Part shown: positions 16,478 to 27,266 of the stretch, piece by piece
Layout: each line of letters starts with the position of its first letter
Position numbering within the stretch: position 1 is the first letter of the stretch
Source: Fundidesulfovibrio magnetotacticus
GTDB taxonomy: Bacteria; Desulfobacterota; Desulfovibrionia; Desulfovibrionales; Desulfovibrionaceae
Direction of reading: 5' to 3'
NCBI RefSeq assembly: GCF_013019105.1
Contig: NZ_BLTE01000010.1
Location: 124,001 to 188,000 of the forward strand
DNA length: 64,000 bases
Translations under genes and position numbers: made by a program
The notes under the pieces: model-generated
Told to the model about the DNA's origin: nothing
The model's input: only the letters and a program-made list of their open reading frames with translations
Database searches by the model: none

Positions 16478-16505
16478 AAAAAGGCCGGGAGCAATCCCGG
16501 CCTTT
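16478..16505 (-). terminator. Rho-independent terminator of lon
   Basis: On the minus strand: AAAGGCCGGGA, loop TTGC, TCCCGGCCTTTTT. An 11-bp stem ends in a T run 24 bases after the lon stop. The plus-strand version (CCTTTGGGTTTT) may also serve the convergent secreted-protein gene. Confidence 0.9.
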
Positions 16506-16528
16506 GGGTTTTGCGGCGTCCGTGCGGC

Positions 16529-18985
16529 CTAGTGCCTGGTCTGGCCCTGGTATTCTTCCTTGAGCAGACTGGCGGCCAGGGGCGCGACGCCCGCTCCGCG
16601 CCCGCAGAAGAGCTTGTCCGGGCCTTCGCAGAGGATGGCCTGGGCCAGCACCTCGTCCATGTGCTTCACCTGGACGATCTCCAGGCCGTTCAGGATGGCC
16701 TCGGGCACTTCCTTGAGGTCCTTGGCGTTCTCCTCGGGAATGAGCACCTTCTTGATCTGGGCGCGGTGGGCGGCCAGGAGCTTCTCGCGCAGGCCGCCGA
16801 TGGGCAGCACGCGCCCGCGCAGGGTGATCTCTCCGGTCATGGCCAGGTCGTTGCGCACGGGCATGTTCAAGAGGGCCGAGACCATGGCCGTGGCCAGGGT
16901 GATGCCCGCGCTGGGGCCGTCCTTGGGGATGGCGCCCTCGGGCACGTGGATGTGGATGTCGATCTCCTTGTGGAAGTCCGGCTTGAGCCCGAAGTTGGCC
17001 GAGCGCGAGCGGATGTAGCTCAGGGCCGCGCGGGCCGACTCCTGCATCACGTCGCCCAGCTTGCCGGTGATCTCCACCTTGCCCGCTCCGGGCATGAGGG
17101 CCGTCTCCACCATGAGCATCTCGCCGCCCAGCTCCGTGTAGGCCAGGCCGGTGGAGACGCCCACCTGGGGGGCCTCCTCCATCTCGCCGTAGCGGAACTT
17201 GGGCACGCCCAGGTACTGCTGGACGTTCTCCCCGTCGATGGGGAATTTGGCCTCGCGGTCGTGACCTTCCACCAGTTTGCGGGCCACCTTGCGGCACAAG
17301 GAGGAGATTTCGCGCTCCACGTTGCGCACGCCCGCCTCGCGGGTGTAGCGGCGGATGATCTCCAGCACGGCCTCGCTGGAGACGCTGATGTTGCCGGGCT
17401 TGAGCCCGTTCTCCGCGATCTTCTTGGGCAGGAGGAAGTTCTCCGCGATGGCCTGCTTCTCCGTCTCCAGGTAGCCGGGGATGCGGATGATCTCCATGCG
17501 GTCCTGCAGGGGCAGGGGAATGGAGTGCAGCGAGTTGGCCGTGGTGATGAAGAAGATCTTGGAAAGGTCGTAGTCCAGGTCCAGGTAGTGGTCCCCGAAG
17601 GCGTAGTTCTGTTCGGGGTCGAGCACTTCGAGGAGCGCCGAGGAGGGGTCGCCCCGGAAGTCGGTGGACATCTTGTCCACCTCGTCCAGGCAGAAGACGG
17701 GGTTGTTGAACTTCACGCGCTTGAGCGACTGGATGATCTTGCCGGGCAGCGCGCCCACGTAGGTACGCCTGTGGCCGCGGATTTCGGCCTCGTCGCGCAC
17801 GCCGCCCAGGGAGAGGCGCACGAACTCGCGGTCCATGGACCGCGCGATGGACTTGGCCAGAGAGGTCTTGCCAACGCCCGGGGGGCCCACCAGGCAGAGG
17901 ATGGGGCCCTTCATCTTCTCCACGAGGCTCTGCACGGCCAGGTATTCGAGGATGCGCTCCTTGGGCTTGTCCAGGCCGTAGTGGTCGGCGTCGAGAATCT
18001 CCTTGGCCTTGGTGACGTCGATGGTCACGTCCTGGAGGGTGTTCCAGGGCAGGTCCAGGATCCATTCCACATAGTTGCGCACCACCGTGTACTCCGCCGA
18101 GGAGGGCGGGGTGTGCTTCATCTTCTTGAGCTCGCGCAGGGCCTTCTCGCGGGCCTCCTGGGGCATGTCCTTTTCCTGGAGGCGCTGCTCGAACTCGGCC
18201 ACCTCGGCAAGGGGGTCCTCGTCGCGGCCCATTTCCTTGTGGATGGCCTTGAGCTGCTCGTTGAGGTAGTATTCCCGCTGGTTCTTCTCCATCTGCTGCT
18301 TCACGCGGCTCTTGATCTTCTTCTCGATGGAGGAAATCTCGATTTCGCCCTGCAGGAGCGCGAAGGCCTCTTCCAGGCGCTTCACGGGGGCGAGCTGCTC
18401 CAGAATCTCCTGCTTCTTGATGTAGTCCACCTTGAGGTGGGGCATGATGGCGTCGGCCAGACGGCCGGGCGCGGTCTGGGCGTTGATGGCCAGGATGGTT
18501 TCCGGGGCGAGCTTCTTGTTGATGCGGCCGTAGTGCTCCATGGCTTCGTGGGCCGTGCGCACCAGGGCCTCGGCCTCGCTGCCCTCGCCGTCGTCTTCGG
18601 CCATGCGCGAGACGCGAGCGGTGGGGAAGTCGTCCTCGAAGCCTTCAAGGCCGTCCTCGTCCCACTCGGCGCGGTAGAGGCCCTCGAAGAGCACCTTGAT
18701 GGTGCCGTCGGGCAGGCGCAGCATCTGGAGGATTTTGGAGACGGTGCCCATGCGGAACAGGTCGTCCGCCTGGGGCTTTTCGGTTTCGGGGGCACGCTGG
18801 GCCACCAGGAAGATCTTCTTGTCGTAGGTGGAGACCGCGTTCTCGATGGCTTTGATGGAGGCCTCCCGGCCCACGAACAGGGGCACGATGGAGCGCGGGA
18901 ACATGACCACCTCGCGCAGGCTCATCACAGGCAGGCGGAGACGGTCCGCCCGGCGGGGCTGGTCATCGGAGAAAATGCTGGTCAT
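16529..18985 (-). CDS. lon: ATP-dependent protease Lon
   Basis: Cytoplasmic AAA+ protease for damaged and regulatory proteins. The 818-residue protein has an N-terminal LON substrate domain (from about residue 15), a central helical/coiled region, an AAA+ module with Walker [10 protein letters not shown] near 366, and an S16 protease domain. The catalytic dyad is visible: Ser692 in DGPSAG and Lys735 in [11 protein letters not shown] 18985 follows AGGAGG; a longer frame upstream overlaps the promoter. It is monocistronic, with its own promoter and strong terminator. The promoter looks like sigma-70 rather than heat-shock type. Confidence 0.98.
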   Translation of the reverse strand: MTSIFSDDQPRRADRLRLPVMSLREVVMFPRSIVPLFVGREASIKAIENAVSTYDKKIFLVAQRAPETEKPQADDLFRMGTVSKILQMLRLPDGTIKVLFEGLYRAEWDEDGLEGFEDDFPTARVSRMAEDDGEGSEAEALVRTAHEAMEHYGRINKKLAPETILAINAQTAPGRLADAIMPHLKVDYIKKQEILEQLAPVKRLEEAFALLQGEIEISSIEKKIKSRVKQQMEKNQREYYLNEQLKAIHKEMGRDEDPLAEVAEFEQRLQEKDMPQEAREKALRELKKMKHTPPSSAEYTVVRNYVEWILDLPWNTLQDVTIDVTKAKEILDADHYGLDKPKERILEYLAVQSLVEKMKGPILCLVGPPGVGKTSLAKSIARSMDREFVRLSLGGVRDEAEIRGHRRTYVGALPGKIIQSLKRVKFNNPVFCLDEVDKMSTDFRGDPSSALLEVLDPEQNYAFGDHYLDLDYDLSKIFFITTANSLHSIPLPLQDRMEIIRIPGYLETEKQAIAENFLLPKKIAENGLKPGNISVSSEAVLEIIRRYTREAGVRNVEREISSLCRKVARKLVEGHDREAKFPIDGENVQQYLGVPKFRYGEMEEAPQVGVSTGLAYTELGGEMLMVETALMPGAGKVEITGKLGDVMQESARAALSYIRSRSANFGLKPDFHKEIDIHIHVPEGAIPKDGPSAGITLATAMVSALLNMPVRNDLAMTGEITLRGRVLPIGGLREKLLAAHRAQIKKVLIPEENAKDLKEVPEAILNGLEIVQVKHMDEVLAQAILCEGPDKLFCGRGAGVAPLAASLLKEEYQGQTRH

Positions 18986-19050
18986 TCTGGCCTCCTGGGA
19001 ATGGTTGTCCGCGCCGGAGGGGCGCGAGACGGCACAACGAAAGGCAAGAG

Positions 19051-19078
19051 AGATTAAGACAGGCCCTGGAAATGTCAA
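19051..19078 (-). promoter_or_regulatory. Promoter of lon
   Basis: TTGACA, 16-base spacer, TAATCT on the minus strand, within an AT-rich stretch about 65-90 bases upstream of the lon ATG. Good sigma-70 match; no CIRCE-type repeat seen. Confidence 0.65.
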
Positions 19079-19164
19079 ATCATCAAAATGTGAAACAATT
19101 TTAATGCGCTGCCCGGACGTTACGGGAAGGGGATCTCCCGGGGGCACGCCCTTCGAGGCTGCTG

Positions 19165-19191
19165 TTGACAACGATGGGCCGCCAAAATACT
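19165..19191 (+). promoter_or_regulatory. Candidate promoter of the binding-protein/diguanylate-cyclase pair
   Basis: TTGACA followed after 15 bases by AATACT, about 60 bases upstream of the start at 19250. The -35 is perfect but the spacing is short, so confidence is moderate. Confidence 0.4.
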
Positions 19192-19249
19192 GATTGGATC
19201 GGATGGACGAACCGTTCAAGCCGCATCCGACCGTAATCCTGGAGGGAGA

Positions 19250-20512
19250 ATGACACGGGGCAAACGCAGGCTGTTTCACGTCGCAGCGTTCATGTTTTTG
19301 TGTCTCGCGTGGGCCGTCTCCTGCTCCAGGAACGAAGCGCAGCAGCCCTGCTCCGACCCCCTGGGCTGCGTCACCATTGCACCGGGCAAGCCCGTCCGCC
19401 TGGGCGTCATCCAGTCACTGAGCGGCAAGGTGGCGGTCATCGGACAGGACCAGCTGCGCGGCTTCGAACTGGCCCTGGAGAAGCGGGGCAACAAGCTCCT
19501 GGGCCGCGAGGTCTCCCTGCTGGTGGAGGACACCGGCTGCAAGCCCGAGGGCGGTGCCGTCTCGGCCCTGAAAATCGTCTCCGACCCGGCCGTGCTGGCC
19601 ATCTTCGGCACCACCTGCTCGGCCGACGCCGCCACCGCCGCCCAGGTGATGACCGAGGCCGGGCTCTCCATGATCTCGGGCAACAACAGCGCCCCGTTCC
19701 TCACCTCCATCGGCGGACAGAAGGCCCCCAAGTGGCAGCCGGGCTTCTTCCGCACCGCTCCCAACGAGGAGTTCGCCGGCCCCGCCGCCGCCCGTTTCGC
19801 CTTCGAGAAACTCGGCCTGCGCCTGGCAGCCGTGATCAACGACGGCGACATCTACACCCGGGGGCTCACCGAGGGCTTCCGCACCGAATTCGAGCGCCTG
19901 GGAGGCAAGGTCGCCCTGAGCGCCACCGTGAACAAGGGAGACGCCAACATGGCCCCCGTGCTGGAGGCCGTGGCCGTAACCGGCGCGCAACTCGTGTTCT
20001 TTCCCCTCTTCCAGCCCGAAGGCAACCACGTGCTCGCACAGGCGCGCAAGACCCCCGGCCTGGAAAACCTGGTGCTCATGAGCGACGGGGCGCTCATCGA
20101 CCAATCCTTCCTGGACGCCGTGTCCTCGGCAGCCGTGGGCATGTACTTCGTGGGGCCCACCCCGCCGCCCCAGGGGCCGGAAGTGGCCGCGCTGACCGCC
20201 CAGTACGTCCAGAAGTTCAAGCAGGACCCGCCCACGGACTACTGGCTCTCCGCCTACGACGCGGCGGGCATCCTCTTCGCCGCCATCGAAAAGGCCGCCC
20301 AGAAAGGACCGGGCGGCTCCGTGCGCATCGGCCGCCAGGCCCTGCGCGACGCCCTCTACGCCACGCGAGACCACAAGGGCGTCGGCGGTCTGTTGGCCTG
20401 CAACGAGTTCGGCGACTGCGCAAGACCAAGCTTCAACGTGTTGCGCCTGGAGGATTCTTCCCAGGGAGTCAAGGGGCTCAAGGCCAACGTCGTGTTCACC
20501 CATGCCCCTTGA
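19250..20512 (+). CDS. Lipoprotein, branched-chain amino-acid-type periplasmic binding protein
   Basis: 420 residues. The signal peptide ends in the lipobox AVSC with Cys25 as the lipid anchor, so it is membrane-tethered in the periplasm. The mature sequence is a Leu/Ile/Val-binding (type I periplasmic binding) fold: [20 protein letters not shown], then [20 protein letters not shown], then [28 protein letters not shown] site precedes the ATG. No permease or ATPase genes are nearby. Instead, the stop overlaps the start of a membrane diguanylate cyclase by 11 bases, so it probably acts as a ligand sensor for that enzyme rather than in transport. Ligand unknown. Confidence 0.92.
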   Translation: MTRGKRRLFHVAAFMFLCLAWAVSCSRNEAQQPCSDPLGCVTIAPGKPVRLGVIQSLSGKVAVIGQDQLRGFELALEKRGNKLLGREVSLLVEDTGCKPEGGAVSALKIVSDPAVLAIFGTTCSADAATAAQVMTEAGLSMISGNNSAPFLTSIGGQKAPKWQPGFFRTAPNEEFAGPAAARFAFEKLGLRLAAVINDGDIYTRGLTEGFRTEFERLGGKVALSATVNKGDANMAPVLEAVAVTGAQLVFFPLFQPEGNHVLAQARKTPGLENLVLMSDGALIDQSFLDAVSSAAVGMYFVGPTPPPQGPEVAALTAQYVQKFKQDPPTDYWLSAYDAAGILFAAIEKAAQKGPGGSVRIGRQALRDALYATRDHKGVGGLLACNEFGDCARPSFNVLRLEDSSQGVKGLKANVVFTHAP

Positions 20513-22220
20513 CCCAGCCCCCTCCTCCCCTGCTCCCGGCGTCCGGGCGCGCCTGGGCGTCACCTCCCGGTTCGGACTCGCCTTTGCCGTGGTGCTGGCG
20601 GCCTTCGTGCTGGGCGGCGCGGTGAACTTCGCCTCCATGATGATCATCCACGACGCCGAAGCCGACATCCAGACCAGCATGGACGTGCGCCAGAAGGTGT
20701 TCGACATGGACGCAGGTCTGGAAAAGGCCCGCCGCCTCTACCGCGACTTCCTGCTCACCTACCAGGAGGTGGGGTTTGCCAAGGCGCAGGAGACCTACGG
20801 CCAGCCAGCCTTCGCCGCCACGGCCCGCGTCATCGCCGTCAACGAGGAGCTCAGGAACCTGATGCCCGCCTTTGTCGCGGGCGAGTCCCTGCGTCGGCGC
20901 AACATGGACATCACCCTCTACCTTTCCATCGCCAAGCGTTTCTCCACGGTGATGCTCGAAAGCATGGCCCTGCTCACCGCCCTGGCCGATCCTGAAAACG
21001 GGCTGGAAACCCGTCTGGACCAGCGCATGGCGGAACTCAAGGCCGTCTTCGCCAGCAACCCGAACCTGAGCTTCCTCGTGCGCGAGGCGGAGCTGGATGA
21101 AAAGCGCTACCGCATCACGCGCCAACGTCCCTCCATGCAGCTGGCGTTCAACAAGCTCTCCAGGATCAGGCTCGCCCTGGGCGAAATGGACTCCATGCCC
21201 ATGCAACGCAAGTTGGAGGCCATCCACCTCGTGGACGATTATGCAACCCTGGCTTCCAGGGTTCTGGACGCCGACGTGGAGGTGCGCTCCAAGATCAACG
21301 ACATGTCCCTCCAGGCCAAGACCATCGACCCCATTTCCCAGGAACTGCGCAAAATCTCCCAGGACGAGGTGACACGCAGCCGGGAACGCATCGAGCGTGT
21401 CAGCGGAGCGGCGTTGTGGATCAACCTGGGCATGACGCTTCTGGGCATCGCCTGCGCCGCGGGCGCGGCGGCGTACGTCAGTCGGGGCGTCACATGGCGC
21501 ATCCTGGCCATAACGCGCGGTGCCGAGCGGGTGCGAGCGGGTAACCTGGAGGTGACCGTGGACCCGGGCGGCCGCGACGAACTGGGCGCGCTGGCCGAAG
21601 CCTTCAACCAGATGACCGGACGCATCCGCGAACTTGTGGACCATCTGGAGGAAACACTGCGCGGGAAGGACCGGGAACTCGACCTCGGCAGGCGGGCGCT
21701 CGACGCGAAACAACGCGCCCTGCTGCAACTCTCCCCTGCAGACAGGCTCACGGGCCTGTGCAACCGTCGCAGGCTGGAACACTCCCTGCGCGCGGAACTG
21801 CGCCGCCACAAGCGCTTCCACAGCGCGCCCTTCTCGGTGATCCTCCTGGACGTGGACCTTTTCAAGACCGTCAACGACCGATTCGGCCAGCAGGTGGGCG
21901 ACCTCGTGCTCGTGCGTATCGCCGACGCCCTGGAAGACCTGGCCCGCGAGACGGACACCGTGGGGCGCTGGGGCGGCGAGGAGTTCCTGCTGGTGTGCCC
22001 GGAGACGGACGCCAACGTGGCGGCCAAGCAGGCTCAACGGCTGCGCGAGGCCATCGGGGAGATCGAGTTTTCCCTGGTGGGACACGTAACGGCCAGCTTC
22101 GGCGTGACGGCCTGCGTGCCCGACGACGACGAGAACGGCGAATCGCTCCTGCGCCGCGCCGAAGCGGCCCTCTACCGGGCCAAATTGAACGGCAGGAACC
22201 GCATCGAGATATGTATCTAG
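20502..22220 (+). CDS. Membrane diguanylate cyclase (HAMP-GGDEF)
   Basis: 572 residues. One membrane segment lies near 24-48, a long helical periplasmic domain follows to about 305, then a second membrane segment (WINLGMTLLGIACAAGAAAYV), a HAMP linker, a short coiled coil and a GGDEF domain. The active-site motif is GGEEF at 491-495. An intact product-inhibition site RETD (482-485) lies exactly five residues before it, so active and feedback-inhibited c-di-GMP synthesis is expected. Translation is coupled to the upstream lipoprotein binding protein, suggesting ligand-controlled c-di-GMP signalling. The family is secure; the partnership is inferred. Confidence 0.95.
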   Translation: MPLDPAPSSPAPGVRARLGVTSRFGLAFAVVLAAFVLGGAVNFASMMIIHDAEADIQTSMDVRQKVFDMDAGLEKARRLYRDFLLTYQEVGFAKAQETYGQPAFAATARVIAVNEELRNLMPAFVAGESLRRRNMDITLYLSIAKRFSTVMLESMALLTALADPENGLETRLDQRMAELKAVFASNPNLSFLVREAELDEKRYRITRQRPSMQLAFNKLSRIRLALGEMDSMPMQRKLEAIHLVDDYATLASRVLDADVEVRSKINDMSLQAKTIDPISQELRKISQDEVTRSRERIERVSGAALWINLGMTLLGIACAAGAAAYVSRGVTWRILAITRGAERVRAGNLEVTVDPGGRDELGALAEAFNQMTGRIRELVDHLEETLRGKDRELDLGRRALDAKQRALLQLSPADRLTGLCNRRRLEHSLRAELRRHKRFHSAPFSVILLDVDLFKTVNDRFGQQVGDLVLVRIADALEDLARETDTVGRWGGEEFLLVCPETDANVAAKQAQRLREAIGEIEFSLVGHVTASFGVTACVPDDDENGESLLRRAEAALYRAKLNGRNRIEICI

Positions 22221-23109
22221 GCTTTGGGTATCCACTCGCAACAGTCCGGAAAGCAACGTGACCGCCCCGGAATCAGCCCAGAGAATTCAATGAAATTTTC
22301 GCAACGATCCGCAGCAACATGATCCATATCCCGATGCCCGACGACGTGGGGCCCCCTCCGGCGACACGAGCGTCTATTGAAGGCTGCAAGGGATTCTGAC
22401 CCGGAACGAACCCTGATGAGCACCCACCCGCGGATACGTCTCCCGGACCGCTCCAGCACGGAGTTCCCAGACCGCTCACCGTGACAGAATGCACGGGCGG
22501 CCTTGTAACAACAGGCACGTCCTGGTGCGTCACCCATGGGCGCTACGAATTTTCCTGGCGCCGGGGCCGTATGTACTCCAGCAAGTTCCGGACAAAACAT
22601 CGCATGCCCCTGTCGAAGACGAGGCGCGGTTCATCAAGGGGCACAAAGCGGCGCAACGACGTAATCCTCCCGGACAAAGGGTGCAGGGACTGCGGCATGC
22701 TTGACAAGTGTACGCAGGAACCGTTTCTACTCCCCGAGACATCGATCGCCGCGTGATCGAAACGCCACGATCGGACAGCGATGGTTTGGTGGAGTATCCG
22801 ACAATGACGTCAGTCGGTAAGCGTTTCCGGGATCAAGACTTTCAGTCGATTCTGGATCCAGTGACAGAAATTAACAGCGGCCGTTGACCTTTTTCGATGA
22901 CCCCAACAGAAAACCTCCGACCATTCCGGGGAAACAAACGGGGGGACCCCAACTCGGCTGTCCTCGCAGGTCATCTTGAGAAGGCCAGAACGAAGACCGA
23001 CGCGGCAGGCAATCCGGCTTAAACTCCCATCCGCTGGGCGTCGGCGTCGGGTTACAACCGCCACTCTGTACAGCATTTGGAAAATTTCGGAATGCAACCA
23101 GGATATGGG
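22221..23109. other. 889-bp region without a convincing gene
   Basis: Short open frames exist on both strands but none has a recognisable protein, a good ribosome binding site or sensible composition. Base composition shifts from GC-rich to AT-richer toward the right. A stretch near 22858-22915 resembles the end of an insertion sequence (see findings). It probably contains decayed mobile-element sequence plus the promoter of the following gene. Confidence 0.6.
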
Positions 23110-25023
23110 ATGAAAGAGAATACAGGCCACGCCGGTAAATGTTGCGGAGTGCAAAGCGCACACATTTTGTATGTATTGACAGCCCTAGTTTACATACCGC
23201 ATGTTTTACTGTTTCTGCCAGGATATCGATTGACGCCGGATCAGCTGGCAATACACAACAGGGCGATGGAGGGCCTAAATGACGTATTTTCTCTTGCCCT
23301 TGAAACAACTCTCGAATCAGGAAGGCTGAGTTTATTCTTTCCCTTCACATTTTGGATCGAGCTTGCATCGGACTACTTTCTCGCGAGACTTGTATATGTA
23401 GTCATATTTTTTATCACACACGCTCTGTTTGCCTATTACTTTTCAAAGGCCATCAAAAGCGATATATTTATACTGGTGATGGTTCTCACTGTTTCTTTTC
23501 AGGTGTTGGACCTCAACAACCTCCCGCCAAACAGCCACAATATTGCCACAACTCTGCCACTCATGGTGTTGCTTGTGGCAAGAATCATTATTCAAAGACA
23601 TGAAGTTGGAGCCTGCCGTTTTCAGTCGGCGCACCTTGTGCTTGGTGTTCTCATATGCTGCATATGCTATCTTGCGTCAGACTACGTTTTTATATTCGGA
23701 ATGACAATGCTACTGTTTGAGTATGTGATATATTTTCTGAATTCACCATTTTCAATGAAGCGCTCGTTGTTCAGTTTTGCCTCTTCCAGAAGGCTGCTGC
23801 TTGACATTGCACCCGTATTGATTTCCGGACTAACACAATACACCCTAAGGACATTTTCATCTCCATCATACGCTGGAGCCGTCGTCTCAACAAAATCCAA
23901 CCCCTTGCTTATTGCTCAAACTATTTTTGAGCATACTGTTGGATGTATAAGCTTGGCGAGGCAGGACTTATACGACTTCAAGTTCTCTCTAGACTTTCTT
24001 CCGTCGGCATACTTCGTGGCCATGCTGCTGGTCGCCCTGTTGTGCACATATCTGTGTTATCGGACCATGTCGCGGGCCCTAAAACCAAACAATCGAGGCG
24101 TGATCATCGGCCTCTGCATCCTGCTCTCCGCATTCACTACCCTTCCATTAGCCCTTACTTCAAAGTATCAGAACATCCGCCTGGCAGCGTACATCGACAG
24201 CAGGTTCGCATTTTTTTGGGCGATTGCTGCAATGTCTTTGTTTGTCAATTATTTAGCGACAATTCGCAACCCCTTGGGGCGATTTCTTCCTGTAATAGTG
24301 TCTGTACTTGTCGGTCTTTCGTCTGCATTTACATACTATCACAACGTAGACTCAAGCCAGGTGATGAACGACTATGTGGAACCATGGGGTCTTGCGCGGC
24401 AACTCGCATTCGGATGCGGTCAAAAGCCTGTGCATGACGCAAACATACGAACTCTTGTCGATCCATTTTCGCAAGTGACACATCATGCTGGATTTAACTT
24501 GGACAAATACTGGAAGACATATATAATGTACAAAAAAATGCTCGGTCGGAATGCACTTCTGAATTGGAACCCGTTACACTTCGACCGCATAAACTTCGAC
24601 CTCAAGCCTAATGTACTTTACAAGGTAAACGAATTGCCTAAGATGTTCTTCCATCGCAACGGGTGGCACACACCCGAACCATGGGGTGGAGCATGGAGCT
24701 CCGGCATCGTTTCCTACCTGCCGTTCACCGTCCCTTCTCCGAATCTCGGAATGACGCTCGAATTTATTGCAACAATTCCCGTATGGCCGGGCAGAACATC
24801 TAGGCTTCTTGAAGTGCGTATCAACGGAAGAGATGTCAAGTCCGTGCAACTTGAATCCGGTGTCCAAAAGTATATCGTAGAGGTACCGGGTGAACTTCTG
24901 TTGAGCGGTCATGCCGTCATTGAATTCATTGTCAATGATGCGCTCTCGCCCTCGCATTTTGGCGATGGCGACAGCAGAACGCTCGGAATTGGCCTTCTCA
25001 GCGTAAAACTCAGCGGCTGCTGA
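23110..25023 (+). CDS. Multi-pass membrane protein, GT-C-like with C-terminal beta domain
   Basis: 637 residues with about ten hydrophobic segments over the first ~400 positions (e.g. ILYVLTALVYIPHVLLFLPG, FILVMVLTVSF). A soluble C-terminal domain of ~180 residues follows. Its GWHTPEPWGGAWSSG and later beta-strand pattern look like the jelly-roll module often found at the end of cell-surface glycan membrane proteins. The layout fits a polyprenol-linked glycosyltransferase (GT-C) or related O-antigen protein; this is inference. ATG 23110 is chosen for the AGGA six bases upstream; in-frame TTG 23077 and ATG 23092 are alternatives. Codon and base usage is clearly AT-richer than in neighbouring genes, suggesting transfer. 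Confidence 0.82.
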   Translation: MKENTGHAGKCCGVQSAHILYVLTALVYIPHVLLFLPGYRLTPDQLAIHNRAMEGLNDVFSLALETTLESGRLSLFFPFTFWIELASDYFLARLVYVVIFFITHALFAYYFSKAIKSDIFILVMVLTVSFQVLDLNNLPPNSHNIATTLPLMVLLVARIIIQRHEVGACRFQSAHLVLGVLICCICYLASDYVFIFGMTMLLFEYVIYFLNSPFSMKRSLFSFASSRRLLLDIAPVLISGLTQYTLRTFSSPSYAGAVVSTKSNPLLIAQTIFEHTVGCISLARQDLYDFKFSLDFLPSAYFVAMLLVALLCTYLCYRTMSRALKPNNRGVIIGLCILLSAFTTLPLALTSKYQNIRLAAYIDSRFAFFWAIAAMSLFVNYLATIRNPLGRFLPVIVSVLVGLSSAFTYYHNVDSSQVMNDYVEPWGLARQLAFGCGQKPVHDANIRTLVDPFSQVTHHAGFNLDKYWKTYIMYKKMLGRNALLNWNPLHFDRINFDLKPNVLYKVNELPKMFFHRNGWHTPEPWGGAWSSGIVSYLPFTVPSPNLGMTLEFIATIPVWPGRTSRLLEVRINGRDVKSVQLESGVQKYIVEVPGELLLSGHAVIEFIVNDALSPSHFGDGDSRTLGIGLLSVKLSGC

Positions 25024-25131
25024 CGCCCGAGCGCTATCGGACGGGCCTGACACAGCATCGCACCATCAATGTGTGCAAATCGTGGAGCAAGTGAGCAGCG
25101 TAACGCACGCTTTGGCCTTGGTGTGATTTGC

Positions 25132-25159
25132 AAAAAAAAGGGAGAGCTGCTGCTCTCCC
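25132..25159 (-). terminator. Rho-independent terminator of clpX
   Basis: Minus strand: GGGAGAGC, loop AGCA, GCTCTCCC, then eight T. It lies 25 bases after the clpX stop. A textbook terminator for the tig-clpP-clpX unit. Confidence 0.92.
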
Positions 25160-25183
25160 CTAAGTGCTTTGGATTCGATACGG

Positions 25184-26437
<1,254 letters not shown>

Positions 26438-26489
26438 GGCGTCTTCCCTGACGCCCGGGGGAAAAACCTTCCGGGCGGCGTTGCGGAGG

Positions 26490-27098
26490 CTATTTCTTCT
26501 CGTCTTCCTGGGTCTGGCGCGAAGCGAGCACTTTGTCGATAAGCCCGTAGGTTACGGCGTCCTCGGAGCTCATGAAGTAGTCGCGTTCCGTGTCGTCCCG
26601 GATTTTATCAATATTCATGCCAGTGTGATTGGCAAGGATCTGGTTGAGCTTTTCGCGCATGCGCAGGATTTCGCGCGCATGAATGTCGATGTCGGTCACC
26701 TGTCCCTGGAAGCCGCCGGAGGGCTGGTGGATCATGATGCGGGAGTTGGGCAGGGCGTAGCGCATGCCCTTGGCCCCGGCCGCCAGGAGGATGGCCCCCA
26801 TGCTGGCCGCGCTGCCCATGCAGAGGGTGGCCACCGGGCAGGAGATGAACTGCATGGTGTCGTAGATGGCCATGCCCGCCGTGACGGAACCGCCGGGCGA
26901 GTTGATGTAGATGGAGATTTCCTTCTTGGGGTCCTCGGACTCCAGGAAGAGCAGCTGGGCGCAGACCACGTTGGCCACGTGGTCGTCGATGGCGGTGCCA
27001 AGGAGGATGATCCGGTCCTTGAGCAGGCGCGAATAGATGTCGTAGGCGCGCTCGGTGCGCCCGGTGGTCTCGATGACGATGGGTATCTGCGCGTGCAC
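26490..27098 (-). CDS. clpP: ClpP protease proteolytic subunit
   Basis: Barrel-forming serine protease partner of ClpX. The catalytic triad is recognisable: Ser in GSAASMGA, His in IMIHQPSGG, Asp in DRDYFM-type context (ERDYFMSS). I choose the GTG start at 27098, giving 202 residues, because AAGGAG lies exactly six bases upstream and it matches the usual family opening [20 protein letters not shown]. An in-frame ATG at 27152 would add 18 unconserved residues and has no good binding site. Middle gene of tig-clpP-clpX. Confidence 0.96.
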   Translation of the reverse strand: MHAQIPIVIETTGRTERAYDIYSRLLKDRIILLGTAIDDHVANVVCAQLLFLESEDPKKEISIYINSPGGSVTAGMAIYDTMQFISCPVATLCMGSAASMGAILLAAGAKGMRYALPNSRIMIHQPSGGFQGQVTDIDIHAREILRMREKLNQILANHTGMNIDKIRDDTERDYFMSSEDAVTYGLIDKVLASRQTQEDEKK

Positions 27099-27189
27099 GG
27101 TGGTCTCCTTGCTGCGCGCCGGGCGTGAATCCGGCGTTGTTGTATCCTGCATGGTAGCAAGCCGTCCGGCGGGCGTGCAAGCGAAAAGG

Positions 27190-27215
27190 CCGGGGCGGCC
27201 TGCGGGCCGCCCCGG
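27190..27215 (-). terminator. Hairpin between tig and clpP
   Basis: Perfect 11-bp stem (CCGGGGCGGCC / GGCCGCCCCGG, 4-base loop) followed on the minus strand by CCTTTTCGC. It may partially terminate tig transcripts, with read-through into clpP. Confidence 0.65.
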
Positions 27216-27266
27216 CGAATCGATGCGCGGCCCCCGCGCCGACCGGGCGGCGGGGTTCTCCGCTTT

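Noticed and set aside
22481-22756. 91-residue open frame in the intergenic patch
   Set aside because: No ribosome binding site, unusual composition and no recognisable motif; treated as non-coding.
22810-23308. Minus-strand open frames upstream of the low-GC gene
   Set aside because: No ribosome binding sites or recognisable sequence; they overlap the start region of the plus-strand gene and may be mobile-element debris.
27099-27152. Upstream ATG for clpP
   Set aside because: GTG 27098 has an ideal AAGGAG and matches the family start; the extension is unconserved.
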